The notes: generated from the letters alone by a model not told the origin. 64,000 nt of DNA from Blastococcus sp. PRF04-17 (GCF_023016265.1 NZ_CP095412.1:2542001-2606000); one strand, 5' to 3'; shown: positions 18,530 through 27,151, numbered from the stretch's first letter. Made by a program: numbers and translations.

Positions 18530-19309
18530 TCAGCGTGTGGTGGGGCGGTCACCTCCTCGGGTGCGGGCTTGGCGCATCCGGTAGGACTCGCCGTCGGTGG
18601 CGATGACGACGCTGTGGTGCAGCAACCGGTCGAGCAGGCTGACGGCGGTGGTGTGCTCGGGCAGGAACCGGCCCCACTGGTCGAAGGCCCAGTGCGAGCC
18701 GATGCCCAGAGCGCGGCGTTCGTAGGCGGCGGCGACGAACCGGAACAGCAGCTGGGTGCCGGTGTCGTCCAGCGGCGCGAAGCCGACCTCGTCGACGATG
18801 ATCAGGTCGTTGCGCAGCAGTGTGTCGATGACCCGGCCGACGCTGTTGTCGGCCAGGCCGCGGTAGAGGTTCTCGACCAGGTCGGCGGCGGTGAAGTAGC
18901 GGACTCGGTGCCCGGCGAGCACGGCGGCGTGGCTGAGGGCGAGCAGGGTGTGGCTCTTGCCGGTGCCGGCCGGGCCGACCAGGCAGAGGTTCTCCCGAGC
19001 GCGGATCCACTCCAGGCTGGTCAGGTAGGCCCAGGTCGGAGCGGGGATGCTGCTCGCGGTCAGGTCGAACTCCTCGATCGTCTTGAGCATCGGGAAGCCG
19101 GCGGCCTTCAGCCGCAGCCGGGTGTTGGAGGCGTCCCGGGCGCCGATCTCGGCCTCGACCAGGGCGCGAAGCAACTCTTCCGGTGCCCAGCGCTGGGTCT
19201 TGGCGGTGGTCAGCAGCTCGGGGGCAAGTGAGCGCATCGCGGCGAGCTTGAGCCGGCGCAGCCCGCCCTCCAGGTCGGCCGGCAGCGGCGCCGGTGCGGT
19301 GGCGGTCAT
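18530..19309 (-). CDS. istB: IS21 IstB-like ATP-binding helper protein
   Basis: A 259-residue AAA+ protein with Walker A GPAGTGKS (~115-122), Walker B LIIVDEVGF and a downstream SHWAFDQWGRFLPE segment typical of the IS21 helper. IstB binds target DNA and activates the IstA transposase. Its start overlaps the istA stop by 4 bp (ATGA), the usual coupling. It is complete, unlike the frameshifted istB near 63012, and its sequence differs enough that the two elements are distinct IS21 subtypes. Confidence 0.93.
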   Translation of the reverse strand: MTATAPAPLPADLEGGLRRLKLAAMRSLAPELLTTAKTQRWAPEELLRALVEAEIGARDASNTRLRLKAAGFPMLKTIEEFDLTASSIPAPTWAYLTSLEWIRARENLCLVGPAGTGKSHTLLALSHAAVLAGHRVRYFTAADLVENLYRGLADNSVGRVIDTLLRNDLIIVDEVGFAPLDDTGTQLLFRFVAAAYERRALGIGSHWAFDQWGRFLPEHTTAVSLLDRLLHHSVVIATDGESYRMRQARTRGGDRPTTR

Positions 19310-20820
19310 GCCCCCGCCCCGGTGGCCGCGGCCGAGCCGTCAGTGGAGTGGTCCCCGCCGCGCAGGCTGTCCAGGGAGTAGGCGGCCAGCGGCCGGGTGG
19401 CCGTGGCTGGCAGCGGGATGACCAGGGCTTCCCCGGCGGGGCGGACATCGGCGACTCCGGCGCCGGCGGCCAGGATCGAACGCACGTCGGCGGCGCGCCA
19501 GCGGCCGAAGGCGACCGCTCGACCGAGCGCGGCGGTCAGCGCCTCGCGGCCGTGGGAGGCCTCGAGGGCGGCCAGCTCGACCAGTTCGGGGCCGAGGCGG
19601 GTGTTGCCGGCCGCGGCGGCGCCGACCAGCCACTGCTCGGCGACCGGGCCGAGGGCGCAGAACGCCTTCTCCGCCGCCGTCCTCGGGCGGGCCGCCCGCT
19701 GCGGTGCCCGGCGGGGGCCGCCGTAGTGCTCATCCAGCACGCTGGCCTCGCCCGGCGCGACGAGGGCGTGATCGGCGGCGACCTCACCGGTGCCCGGCAC
19801 CACCACGGTGAGTCGGCCGTCGGCGGCCAGCAGTGCGACCTGGGTGCCGATCAGCGCGGTCGGCACCGAGTAGCGAGCCGAGGAGAACCGCACGCAGGAC
19901 AGCTTGTCGACCTTGCGCAGCGTCGTGCGTCCGATGCTGGGCCGCAGCGAGGGCATCGCGCCCAGCAGTTCCCGTTCGGTCTCCAGCCGAGCCGCCGGGA
20001 TCGCGGCGATCTCCGAGTGCACGACGCCGTTGACCTCGTCGCACCAGGCGGCCGCCGCCGCGTTCGCCGCGGTCAGGTCGGCGAACGGGGCCTGCGGGAT
20101 CATCAGGTCGGTCTTGGCGTAGCCGACCAGGTTCTCCACGATGCCCTTGCTGGCCGGATCGGCGGCCCGACAGAAGTCCGGACGGAACCGGTAGTGCGCG
20201 GCGAACCGCACGTAGTCCGGGGTCGGCACCACCACGTCGGCGACCACGCCGCCCTTCAGGCAGCCCATCCGGTCGGCCAGCACCACCTTCGGCACCCCGC
20301 CGAGGACCTCGAAGCACTCGGCTAGCAGCCCCAGGGTGGTCTCGGCGCGCTCGTCGGTGGCGAAGCGGACGAACCGAACCCGGGAGAACGCCAGCACCGC
20401 GCAGAACACGTGCAGCCCGCCGAGGGTGCCCCAGTCGATGGCCAGCACCTCACCCGGCGCCCACACCGCCGGCCGGCGGCTGCGGGCGTTGGCCTGCCGC
20501 CACGCCTTCTTCTCGGCCGCGATCAGCCGCCGGAAGTTGCGCGCCGACCCCTCATACCCGGCCGCCCGCGCCGTCGGCAGCAGCCGCTTGGCGCTGATCC
20601 GCCCGTGCGTCTTCTTGACCGTGCCGGCCACCAGATCGCGCACGACCTCATAGTTCGCCGGCCGCGGCGGCCGGACCGGGCGCTGCCCGCCGGCCTCGTG
20701 CCGTTCGATGATCCGCTTCACCGTCTTGTGGGTGGTGCCGCAGATCGCGGCCGCTCCCCGGTAGCTGCCCACCTCGCGGTAGGCGGTGATGACGTCCAAC
20801 TCATCCCTCGCAGACTTCAA
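19306..20820 (-). CDS. istA: IS21 IstA transposase
   Basis: A 504-residue transposase. The N-terminus is an HTH region (YRGAAAICGTTHKTVKRIIE). The DDE-type integrase core shows VLAIDWGTLGG, VVLADRMGCLKGG and ASKGIVENLVGYAK, giving the three acidic residues in order. The C-terminal domain carries YSVPTALIGTQVALLAADG, typical of IS21. It starts about 165 bp inside the right terminus and is followed immediately by istB. Confidence 0.93.
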   Translation of the reverse strand: MKSARDELDVITAYREVGSYRGAAAICGTTHKTVKRIIERHEAGGQRPVRPPRPANYEVVRDLVAGTVKKTHGRISAKRLLPTARAAGYEGSARNFRRLIAAEKKAWRQANARSRRPAVWAPGEVLAIDWGTLGGLHVFCAVLAFSRVRFVRFATDERAETTLGLLAECFEVLGGVPKVVLADRMGCLKGGVVADVVVPTPDYVRFAAHYRFRPDFCRAADPASKGIVENLVGYAKTDLMIPQAPFADLTAANAAAAAWCDEVNGVVHSEIAAIPAARLETERELLGAMPSLRPSIGRTTLRKVDKLSCVRFSSARYSVPTALIGTQVALLAADGRLTVVVPGTGEVAADHALVAPGEASVLDEHYGGPRRAPQRAARPRTAAEKAFCALGPVAEQWLVGAAAAGNTRLGPELVELAALEASHGREALTAALGRAVAFGRWRAADVRSILAAGAGVADVRPAGEALVIPLPATATRPLAAYSLDSLRGGDHSTDGSAAATGAGA

Positions 20821-21000
20821 TGGAGCTCCCCTGGGCGGTGCGGTGACTGGCTAGACACCGCCACCGTCACCGCCCAGGGCCTCAGCTCACGATCGACACG
20901 ACGAGCGAGGGACGGGGACCTTCACCTGGCCATCAGCGGGGACTTCTCGATGGCCACCAGTGGGGACTTTGGCACGGCCACGGACATGCGTCCGGCAGGT

Positions 21001-21153
21001 CTATGACGTCGAGCACGCTCGACTGGGCCGGAGCTCGCGGTCCTCGACGTCCTGCCCGTACTGCCATCGATTCTCCTCGGCGGGGGAAGCAGGCGGATCA
21101 CCCAGGACGTCGAGGGCGTCGAGGTCTGCCGACTCGACCGGCCCATCGGCCAT
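21001..21153 (-). CDS. Possible small acidic protein
   Basis: A 50-codon frame encoding an acidic peptide (MADGPVESADLDALDVLGD at the N-terminus). Its composition is unlike the arginine/proline-rich frames usual for spurious ORFs in GC-rich DNA, but no clear ribosome site is seen. It lies downstream of the GreA-like fusion gene on the same strand and ends 9 bp from the IS21 target duplication. Confidence 0.25.
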   Translation of the reverse strand: MADGPVESADLDALDVLGDPPASPAEENRWQYGQDVEDRELRPSRACSTS

Positions 21154-21215
21154 GCGCGACCGAGCGACCGAGGCGGGAGGTCGGAGTACCCCGACGTCGT
21201 GACCGTGCCGAACCC

Positions 21216-22178
21216 TCACCGCCTGACAGGATCGAGAGTGCGCCCACGCCCTCTCGCCGTCGGCTCGCCGGCGCCCACGGCCAGGATTCGGACGCGGTAG
21301 TGACCGCATGGCGCGGCCACCTCGGCCATCTCACCGGCGCAGCGACCGAGAAGGGCCTGGGCCAACGGACTGAGGCTCGAGATGCGCTCGGCGTCCAAGA
21401 CTGCCTCGATCGGATGAACGATCAACACCGTCAACTCGCCTTCTGGAGTCTCCACCCGAACTCGACTGCCCAGCTCGACCCACGGGAGGGAACCTCGGTG
21501 AGCGAGGATCCTGGCGGAAAGCAGGACGGCCTCCAATCCGCGCAGTTCGTCCCAGATGAGCGTCGTGATCTCGAGTGCCTTACTTCCATGCCCACCTGTG
21601 ATGAGGTCGGCAAGCTCCGTGCGGCAGCGCTCGAGGCGTTTTTCCAGAAGCAGGGCGCCTCCCGGCGTGAGCAACGGATGATCTAGCTCCAGCCCGACGG
21701 ACTTCTCAGACACCAGGTCCGCTTGCAGCCGTGCTGCCGTGCGGACCGCCACGTCGGCCGCATGCTTCCGCTGGTGGACCGGGTTGACCGAGGCGTGGAG
21801 GATGGCGAGGCTCGTCCTCACCGTCACGCCTGCCTGCTGAAGGGTCGTGTGCACACGAGCGGTTGCCGCCGCCACGGGCGGCGCCTCGCTCTTCTGCCGC
21901 CCACCCTGGAGGCGGCCGTGCTGGGTGCCCTGGCCCGGTGCCACGACGACGAGCAGCGGCACACTCACAGAATGGGCCCGCCGCGCGGCAATCCTGATGA
22001 CCGGGATGTCCGATGGCTCATCTCGGAGGAGCGCGATGACCGTGGGGGTCGTCTGCGCCGGTCTCGTCACCGGCACCCTCCCGCCGGCTTCACGGGACCC
22101 GCACCGCTCGCGGGTTGGGTACGAAAACCCAGCGCGGGCACTGCCCGCGCTCCTGACGGGGACACCGGTGCTCGTCAT
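21216..22178 (-). CDS. UspA-like / GreA-GreB-like fusion protein
   Basis: A 320-residue protein in two parts. Residues ~40-155 have alternating strands and helices with VPLLVVVAPGQ and a degenerate Usp-like end, but no clear ATP loop. Residues ~168-302 resemble a Gre factor: a helical hairpin (TPGGALLLEKRLERCRTELA), then the FKBP-like domain ELGSRVRVETPEGELTVLIV and ISSLSPLAQALLGRCAGE, where SPLA-x-ALLG is the classic Gre signature. Gre/Rnk-type proteins bind the RNA polymerase secondary channel. ATG 22178 is chosen because GAGAGG precedes it and a palindromic promoter lies 31 nt upstream. An in-frame extension to 22286 would pass through that promoter and is rejected. Confidence 0.7.
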   Translation of the reverse strand: MTSTGVPVRSAGSARAGFSYPTRERCGSREAGGRVPVTRPAQTTPTVIALLRDEPSDIPVIRIAARRAHSVSVPLLVVVAPGQGTQHGRLQGGRQKSEAPPVAAATARVHTTLQQAGVTVRTSLAILHASVNPVHQRKHAADVAVRTAARLQADLVSEKSVGLELDHPLLTPGGALLLEKRLERCRTELADLITGGHGSKALEITTLIWDELRGLEAVLLSARILAHRGSLPWVELGSRVRVETPEGELTVLIVHPIEAVLDAERISSLSPLAQALLGRCAGEMAEVAAPCGHYRVRILAVGAGEPTARGRGRTLDPVRR

Positions 22179-22214
22179 GACGATCGCCTCTCTCGGGTTC
22201 CGGTCACTGTATAA

Positions 22215-22230
22215 CCGAAGTGGGAATCGT
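22215..22230 (-). promoter_or_regulatory. Shared palindromic promoter element, copy B
   Basis: On the minus strand it reads ACGAT-TCCCAC-TTCGG followed directly by TTATAC as -10, about 31 nt before the ATG of the Usp/Gre fusion gene. Confidence 0.6.
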
Positions 22231-22508
22231 GTAGACCTTTTCGCTCTATTCTCCTGCCGCATCGACCGCGCTCGGGCGCGTTCCAACTACACAACCTGAC
22301 TCCGAAAGAACACCGCGTGACGATGCGGCCCCGGGTGGAGACGGAAGACTCGCACTCCTGCCGCTCCGCGTTCGAGATTGCCCTGGCCACCCGGGCTGCC
22401 CCCGGCTGGTCCGGGTGCCTCGGAACGCGGCGAGACGGGCTGCGCCCTGCTCGCCCCTGCACCGCCAGAGTCACCGGTTGGACACTCTGCCGGACGGCAG
22501 CCCCTTAC

Positions 22509-22524
22509 GCGATTCGATTTTCGC
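22509..22524 (+). promoter_or_regulatory. Shared palindromic promoter element, copy C
   Basis: GCGAT-TCGATT-TTCGC, then one base and TAATAC (22526-22531) as -10, with CCTTAC in the -35 region. It lies ~42 nt before the ATG of the DUF1116 gene that opens the carbamate-kinase operon. Confidence 0.65.
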
Positions 22525-22572
22525 GTAATACTCTTAGTCTCGGGCTAGCTCGAAGGTTCGAAGGGTGGCCCC

Positions 22573-23133
22573 ATGACCAGGACCTCGACGGCGAAGCGAT
22601 CCGCGGCACCGGCATCGGGCCCCAGGGCGGGCCCCGTCCACCGCGCCGCAATTGCTTCGGCCAGGGGAGTCCTGGACGCTTCGATCGGCGCGGAGAACGC
22701 CACCCCGGTCACCGCCATGGCGTACAACGGCGTGGAGTCCATGCCGCGGGTGGCCGGCCGGGGCGATCGCTGGTTCACAGCTCTCACAGGTTCCGCCGAG
22801 CCTGCGGGCTTCGGCGCCGAGGACGCCAGCCCCGAGCTGGGCGGCCCGGCGATCATCTGGACCCTCGGCAGCGGCGGCTTCGCGATGACCGCCTCCCCCG
22901 TCACCAACAGGCTCATCCGCGGCACACCCGACGATGCGCTGGCCACGGCCCAGGCGATTCGGCGCATCAGGCTGACGCCGCACCGGGCCCCGCTGCCGCC
23001 GTCCCTGGACTTCGTGGGCAGCCCGAGCGGCGTCGACGTGCTCGAGGTGCTCGACACCGGCATCGTCACCGATCCGCGAGGGGTGTTCGCACACGTCGTA
23101 CAGGCCCTGACCGAGGCGCGGGACGCCCGATGA
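22573..23133 (+). CDS. Short DUF1116 (YahG/YlbE-like) protein, C-terminal half only
   Basis: A 186-residue protein matching only the C-terminal part of the ~450-residue DUF1116 family: GVESMPRVAGRGDRWFTAL, GFGAEDASPELGG, LGSGGFAMTASP and LDFVGSPSGVDVLEVLDTG. Full-length members (YahG/AllG) act in oxamate/carbamoyl-phosphate metabolism with FdrA and AllH proteins and a carbamate kinase. The N-terminal half and the FdrA partner are absent here. Yet the frame starts with an ATG, a purine-rich AGGGTGG and a palindromic promoter just upstream, so the short form may be expressed. Its stop overlaps the kinase start. Truncation by rearrangement versus a genuine stand-alone domain is open. Confidence 0.7.
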   Translation: MTRTSTAKRSAAPASGPRAGPVHRAAIASARGVLDASIGAENATPVTAMAYNGVESMPRVAGRGDRWFTALTGSAEPAGFGAEDASPELGGPAIIWTLGSGGFAMTASPVTNRLIRGTPDDALATAQAIRRIRLTPHRAPLPPSLDFVGSPSGVDVLEVLDTGIVTDPRGVFAHVVQALTEARDAR

Positions 23134-24146
23134 GCCGCACCGCGCTGGTGGCCATCGGCGGCAACGCGCTGGTTCTCGACGGCGAGGCCGGCTCCATACC
23201 GCGCCAGCAGGAGCGGGCCACGGCCTTCGCCGAGCAAGTGGCCGACCTGGTCACGGACGGCTGGTCGGTGCTGGTCACGCACGGCAACGGCCCGCAGGTC
23301 GGGTTCATCCTGCGCCGCGGGGAGCTGGTCGCGGCTGAGGCCGGCATCGAAGGGCTGCCGGAGCTGCCGTTGTGGCTGGCCGTCGCCGACTCGCAGGGCG
23401 GCATCGGCCACATCCTCGCGGTGGCCATCGACAGCGCCTTGGAGCGGCGGGGGCTGGCGGCGCGCGCGGTGGCCGTGCTCACCCACGCCGAGGTGGCCGT
23501 CGACGACCCGGCATTCAACGAGCCGACCAAGCCGATCGGCTCACAGATGACCCCCGAGGTGGCCCGGAGGCGGGTGGCCGAGGAGGGGTGGACGGTCGCG
23601 GAGACATCCGCTGGCGTTGTCCGGCGGGTCGTCGCCAGCCCGCGCCCGACACGGATAGTCGAGGCCGACCAGATTCGGGTCCTGGTCGACGCCGGCGCCG
23701 TCGTCGTGGCCGCCGGCGGCGGCGGCATCCCGGTCCTGCGGGAGGACGGCGGGTGGCGCGGCGTCGACGCGGTCATCGACAAGGACCGCGCCTCTGCGCT
23801 GCTGGCCGTGACCGCTGCCGTAGACACCCTGGCGCTGGTCACCGGAGTCGACCACGTGTACGTCGGCTTCGGCACGCCCAAGCAGCGGGCGCTGGCCGAG
23901 GTCGGTCCCGACGAGCTGCGCGGCCACCTCGAGGCCGGCGAGTTCCCCGCCGGGTCGATGGGCCCCAAGGTCGAGTCGGCCCTGTCCTTCCTGGCCGGCG
24001 GCGGCCGGCGCGCGGTCATCACCTCGCTGCCCCGGCTGCGCGACGCACTCGCCGGCCGAGCCGGCACCTCCATTACGTCGCCGGACCACCCCGGTCCCGC
24101 GCTGTCACCGGCGCTTCGCGCCGAGGAAGCAGGAGAACCCCGATGA
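23130..24146 (+). CDS. arcC: Carbamate kinase
   Basis: A 338-residue amino-acid-kinase-fold enzyme, carbamoyl-phosphate + ADP to ATP + carbamate. Hallmarks are VAIGGNAL near the N-terminus, VTHGNGPQVG, PTKPIGS, VVVAAGGGGIPV, AVIDKDRASALLA and GSMGPKVESAL, all standard for ArcC/AllK. The length is normal apart from a C-terminal ~25-residue polar tail. ATG 23130 overlaps the DUF1116 stop and its own stop overlaps the next ATG, making a tight operon. No ornithine carbamoyltransferase is adjacent, so arginine fermentation is unlikely here; carbamoyl-phosphate probably comes from a DUF1116-type reaction. Confidence 0.93.
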   Translation: MSRTALVAIGGNALVLDGEAGSIPRQQERATAFAEQVADLVTDGWSVLVTHGNGPQVGFILRRGELVAAEAGIEGLPELPLWLAVADSQGGIGHILAVAIDSALERRGLAARAVAVLTHAEVAVDDPAFNEPTKPIGSQMTPEVARRRVAEEGWTVAETSAGVVRRVVASPRPTRIVEADQIRVLVDAGAVVVAAGGGGIPVLREDGGWRGVDAVIDKDRASALLAVTAAVDTLALVTGVDHVYVGFGTPKQRALAEVGPDELRGHLEAGEFPAGSMGPKVESALSFLAGGGRRAVITSLPRLRDALAGRAGTSITSPDHPGPALSPALRAEEAGEPR

Positions 24147-24832
24147 TCACCGTTCCGGCCGAACCCTTCCCCTACACCTTCGACCCGGCTCATGTCGCGC
24201 TGCTGTGCATCGACTTCCAGCGGGACTTCGTCGAGCCCGGCGGCTTCGGCGAGTCACTCGGTAACGACGTCTCACGGCTGGGCACCGCCGTCGAGCCCAC
24301 CCGGGCCGTCCTCGCCGCCTTCCGTCAGCGGGGCTGGCCGGTCATCCACACGCGCGAGGGTCACCGGCCGGATCTCACCGACCTTTTCCCCGCCAAGCGC
24401 GACCGGGGCAACCCGTCGCTGCGCATCGGCGAGGAGGGCCCGATGGGCCGGCTGCTCGTCCGCGGCTCGAAGGGCCACGACATCGTCCCCGCGCTCGCCC
24501 CGCTGCCCGGCGAGGTGGTGGTCGACAAGCCCGGGAAGGGCTCGTTCTACGCCACCGACCTGGAGACCATCCTGCGGGCGCGGGGCATCAGCTCGCTGGT
24601 CGTCACCGGCGTCACCACCGAGGTGTGCGTCCAGTCGACCGTGCGGGAGGCCAACGACCGCGGCTTCGAGGCACTGATCCTCTCTGACGGCACCGGCTCG
24701 TACTTCCCTGAGTTCCACGAGTCGGCGTTGGCCATGTTCAAGGCCCAGGGCGCCATCGTCGGCTGGGTCGCCACCTCCACCGACGTGCTCGGCGCGCTCG
24801 ACTCGATCCCAGTACCCGCGAAGGACATGTGA
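24143..24832 (+). CDS. Isochorismatase-like cysteine hydrolase, close to biuret hydrolase
   Basis: A 229-residue cysteine hydrolase. The catalytic triad is visible as Asp24 (LLCIDFQRDF), a Lys in VVDKPGKGSFYATDLE (129 or 132) and Cys162 (GVTTEVCVQSTVREAND). The segments IHTREGHRPDL and the DKPGKGSFYATD run resemble biuret hydrolases (BiuH), which turn biuret into allophanate and ammonia; related enzymes act on other carbamoyl compounds. ATG 24143 overlaps the kinase stop. Neighbourhood supports a nitrogen-rich carbamoyl or ureido substrate; the exact one is inference. Confidence 0.75.
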   Translation: MITVPAEPFPYTFDPAHVALLCIDFQRDFVEPGGFGESLGNDVSRLGTAVEPTRAVLAAFRQRGWPVIHTREGHRPDLTDLFPAKRDRGNPSLRIGEEGPMGRLLVRGSKGHDIVPALAPLPGEVVVDKPGKGSFYATDLETILRARGISSLVVTGVTTEVCVQSTVREANDRGFEALILSDGTGSYFPEFHESALAMFKAQGAIVGWVATSTDVLGALDSIPVPAKDM

Positions 24833-26787
24833 TGAGCACGACCACCCCTCCCGCCGTCGGCCGGGCCGCAAGGCCCAAGTGGTGGGTCAAGGGCGACTGG
24901 AACGGCCTGTTCGGCCTGGGCACGAACGTGCTGCTCAACGTCATCGTGCTGACCGGGCTCTGCCTGGTCGTGGTGAACATCCCCAGCGAGACCGTGTACG
25001 GCCGAATCCTGCCGGCGCTGGGCATCGCCCTGCCCCTGGGCAACATCTGGTACGCGTTCCTCGCCCGCAGCCTGGCCAAGCGGGAGGGCCGCTCCGACGT
25101 GACCGCGCTGCCCTTCGGGCCGAGCGTGCCGCACACCTTCATCGTGGTCTTCGTCGTCATGCTGCCGGTGGCCCTCGCGACCGGCGACACCCTGGCCGCC
25201 TGGCGGGCGGGCCTCGCGTGGGCGTTCATCATCGGTTGCATCGTGCTGCTCGGCGCCATGTTCGGCCCCTGGATCCGCAGATGGATCCCCCGGGCGGCGC
25301 TGCTCGGCGCGCTGGCCGGGATCTCGATCACGTTCATCTCGATGAGCCCTGCCGCGCAGATGTGGCAGGCCCCGTGGATCGCGTTCATCGCATTCGCGTT
25401 CATCCTGATCGGCTGGCTGGGTGGGCGGAAGCTGCCCGGCGACGCGCCGGTCGGGTTGGTGGCCGTGCTCCTGGCGACGGCGGTGGCCTGGATCGCCGTG
25501 CTGGCCGGGTGGAGCGGAATTCTCCAGCCGAGCGCGGTCAGCGAGTCGATCGCCAACCTGGCGGTGAGCCTGCCGTTCCCCACCGGTGACGTGCTCACCG
25601 GCCTGAGCGACATCACCCCGCTACTGGCCTCGGCGATCCCGCTGGGCATCTACAACTTCACCGAGGGCATGACCAACGTGGAGTCGGCCGCGGCGGCCGG
25701 CGACCGGTACTCGGTGCGGCAGGTGCTCTCCGCCGACGGCCTCGGCGCGATCGTCGGGTCGTTCCTCGGCTCCCCCTTCCCGCCGGCGGTCTACATCGGC
25801 CACCCGGGCTGGAAGGCGGTGGGCGGACGGATCGGCTATTCCTTGGTCACCGGCGTCGTCGTCGCCGTGGTCTGCTTCACCGGGCTGGTCGGCACCTTCC
25901 TGGCCATCTTCCCGATGCAGGCCCTGGTGCCGGTGCTGCTCTTCATCGGTCTGGTGATCGGCGCCCAGGCGTTCAACGTCAGCGCCCGTCGCTACGCCCC
26001 GGCGATCGTGCTGGCGATGATCCCGAGCCTGGCCGAGTGGGCCACCGGGCTGATCGACAACTCCCTCGCCGCGGCCGGGACCTCCGTGCAGGAGGTGGGC
26101 GTAGCCACGCTGGTCTCCGGCGGCGTGGTGTACGACGGGCTCAAGCTGCTGGGGCAGGGTGCGGTGCTCGTGGGCATCGTGCTGGGCGCCATCGCCTGCT
26201 TCGTCATCGACCGGCGGATGTACGCCGCTGCCATCACCGCGGGCATCGGCGCGGCGCTGTCGTTCGTCGGGCTGATCAACGCGCTCGAGGTCGGCTGGAA
26301 CGCTTCCCCCGGCGTGAGCCTCGGCTATGCCTTCCTCGCACTGCTGCTGGCCGGCTTCGGTTGGTACTCGCGACGGGAGGTCGACACGGCGCTGGACGAC
26401 GAGCTGCTGTTCGTCAACGGCACCCTGATGCGCGGCCTGGAGCAGCACGGCAACCTCGCCGGCGCCGAGCTGCTGGAGGAGGCGGCCACCGCACCGAGGT
26501 ACCGGATGCACAGCATCGGCGACGTGCACCCCGGAATGTACGAGGTGGGCGATGCCGAGGAGGGCGCGTCGATCTCCGGTGAGCTCTACCAGGTGCCCAC
26601 CGATGTGCTGCTCAAAGTGATCGAGAACGAGCCCGCCGGCCTCCACCGCGGCCCCGTGCAGCTCGCCGACGGCCGGGTCGTGCCGGGCATCCTCTACTCC
26701 CGGGAGATGGCCGAGCGACACCCGGACATCACCCTCCATGGCGGCTGGCGCCAGTACCGCGCCACCGTGGCGCCCTCGGCGCATTGA
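24832..26787 (+). CDS. NCS2-like (xanthine/uracil-type) permease with C-terminal cytoplasmic extension
   Basis: A 651-residue membrane protein. Residues ~20-520 hold about twelve to fourteen hydrophobic segments, including FGLGTNVLLNVIVLTGLCLV and the loop TEGMTNVESAAAAGDRYSVR, which resembles the NCS2 substrate region (EGMxNVESA). The last ~120 residues are hydrophilic (LEQHGNLAGAELLEEAA ... SREMAERHPDITLHGGWRQY) and not typical of the family. It is the final gene of the carbamate-kinase cluster, starting at the ATG overlapping the hydrolase stop, and likely imports the cluster's substrate. A hairpin terminator follows. Confidence 0.75.
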   Translation: MSTTTPPAVGRAARPKWWVKGDWNGLFGLGTNVLLNVIVLTGLCLVVVNIPSETVYGRILPALGIALPLGNIWYAFLARSLAKREGRSDVTALPFGPSVPHTFIVVFVVMLPVALATGDTLAAWRAGLAWAFIIGCIVLLGAMFGPWIRRWIPRAALLGALAGISITFISMSPAAQMWQAPWIAFIAFAFILIGWLGGRKLPGDAPVGLVAVLLATAVAWIAVLAGWSGILQPSAVSESIANLAVSLPFPTGDVLTGLSDITPLLASAIPLGIYNFTEGMTNVESAAAAGDRYSVRQVLSADGLGAIVGSFLGSPFPPAVYIGHPGWKAVGGRIGYSLVTGVVVAVVCFTGLVGTFLAIFPMQALVPVLLFIGLVIGAQAFNVSARRYAPAIVLAMIPSLAEWATGLIDNSLAAAGTSVQEVGVATLVSGGVVYDGLKLLGQGAVLVGIVLGAIACFVIDRRMYAAAITAGIGAALSFVGLINALEVGWNASPGVSLGYAFLALLLAGFGWYSRREVDTALDDELLFVNGTLMRGLEQHGNLAGAELLEEAATAPRYRMHSIGDVHPGMYEVGDAEEGASISGELYQVPTDVLLKVIENEPAGLHRGPVQLADGRVVPGILYSREMAERHPDITLHGGWRQYRATVAPSAH

Positions 26788-26806
26788 TCACGGGCGGCCG
26801 AGCCTC

Positions 26807-26840
26807 GGGGTGAGCCCTGCGTGGCAGCGGGGCTCACCCC
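26807..26840 (+). terminator. Hairpin after the permease gene
   Basis: A perfect 11-bp stem GGGGTGAGCCC / GGGCTCACCCC with a 12-nt loop begins 20 bp after the permease stop. There is no long U-tract, as is common for actinobacterial terminators. Confidence 0.65.
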
Positions 26841-27151
26841 CAGACTGCGCCGACGATCGGCACGCGTCGATCGCCGGCGCCCCCGGTGAGTCCAGCCGTC
26901 ACCGACTCGTGGCCGGGCCCCTGCCCGGGAGCTGCCTCCCCCACTCGTCGACATGTCCGGACCAGGAGCGGGGAGACAGTTCCAGCCACCCCGACGGCAG
27001 GGAAGCCGGTGCCGCCCCGACGCAGACACGCCGAGATCGAGCCAGCCGACCGTCCAGCCGCACCGATCCGCCTGCAATGGGCAGACCGTCGGCGCGCTGG
27101 CCGCCGCCCTGACCCCGGAGTCGCTATCCGGCAGGTCCAAGGCATCTTTAT
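26841..27151. other. Intergenic region without a recognisable gene
   Basis: About 310 bp between the permease terminator and promoter copy D. Open frames on both strands have arginine/proline-rich compositions typical of chance ORFs in this DNA. Confidence 0.4.

Larger units (their letters stand above)
18466..20986 (-). mobile_element. Intact IS21-family insertion sequence (2521 bp)
   Basis: The element carries istA and istB on the minus strand. Both ends begin TGTC on the inward-reading strand and contain repeated TGGCCA-N5/6-AAGTCCCC-type units, two at the left end and three at the right, as in IS21 multiple terminal repeats. It is flanked by the 6-bp direct repeat TGCGTC at 18460-18465 and 20987-20992, within the 4-8 bp target duplication range of the family. 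Both genes have full-length open frames, so it may be active. Confidence 0.9.

Noticed and set aside
21003-21686. Plus-strand open frame opposite the Usp/Gre gene
   Set aside because: Composition is that of an antisense shadow; the minus-strand frame has clear Gre motifs, promoter and ribosome site.
22178-22286. Upstream extension of the Usp/Gre fusion frame to 22286
   Set aside because: It would run through promoter copy B and its -10, while ATG 22178 has GAGAGG at the right distance.
23372-24832. Arg/Gly-rich open frame beginning inside the carbamate kinase gene and running into the hydrolase gene
   Set aside because: Its first part is a shadow of the kinase; the hydrolase starts at ATG 24143 overlapping the kinase stop.
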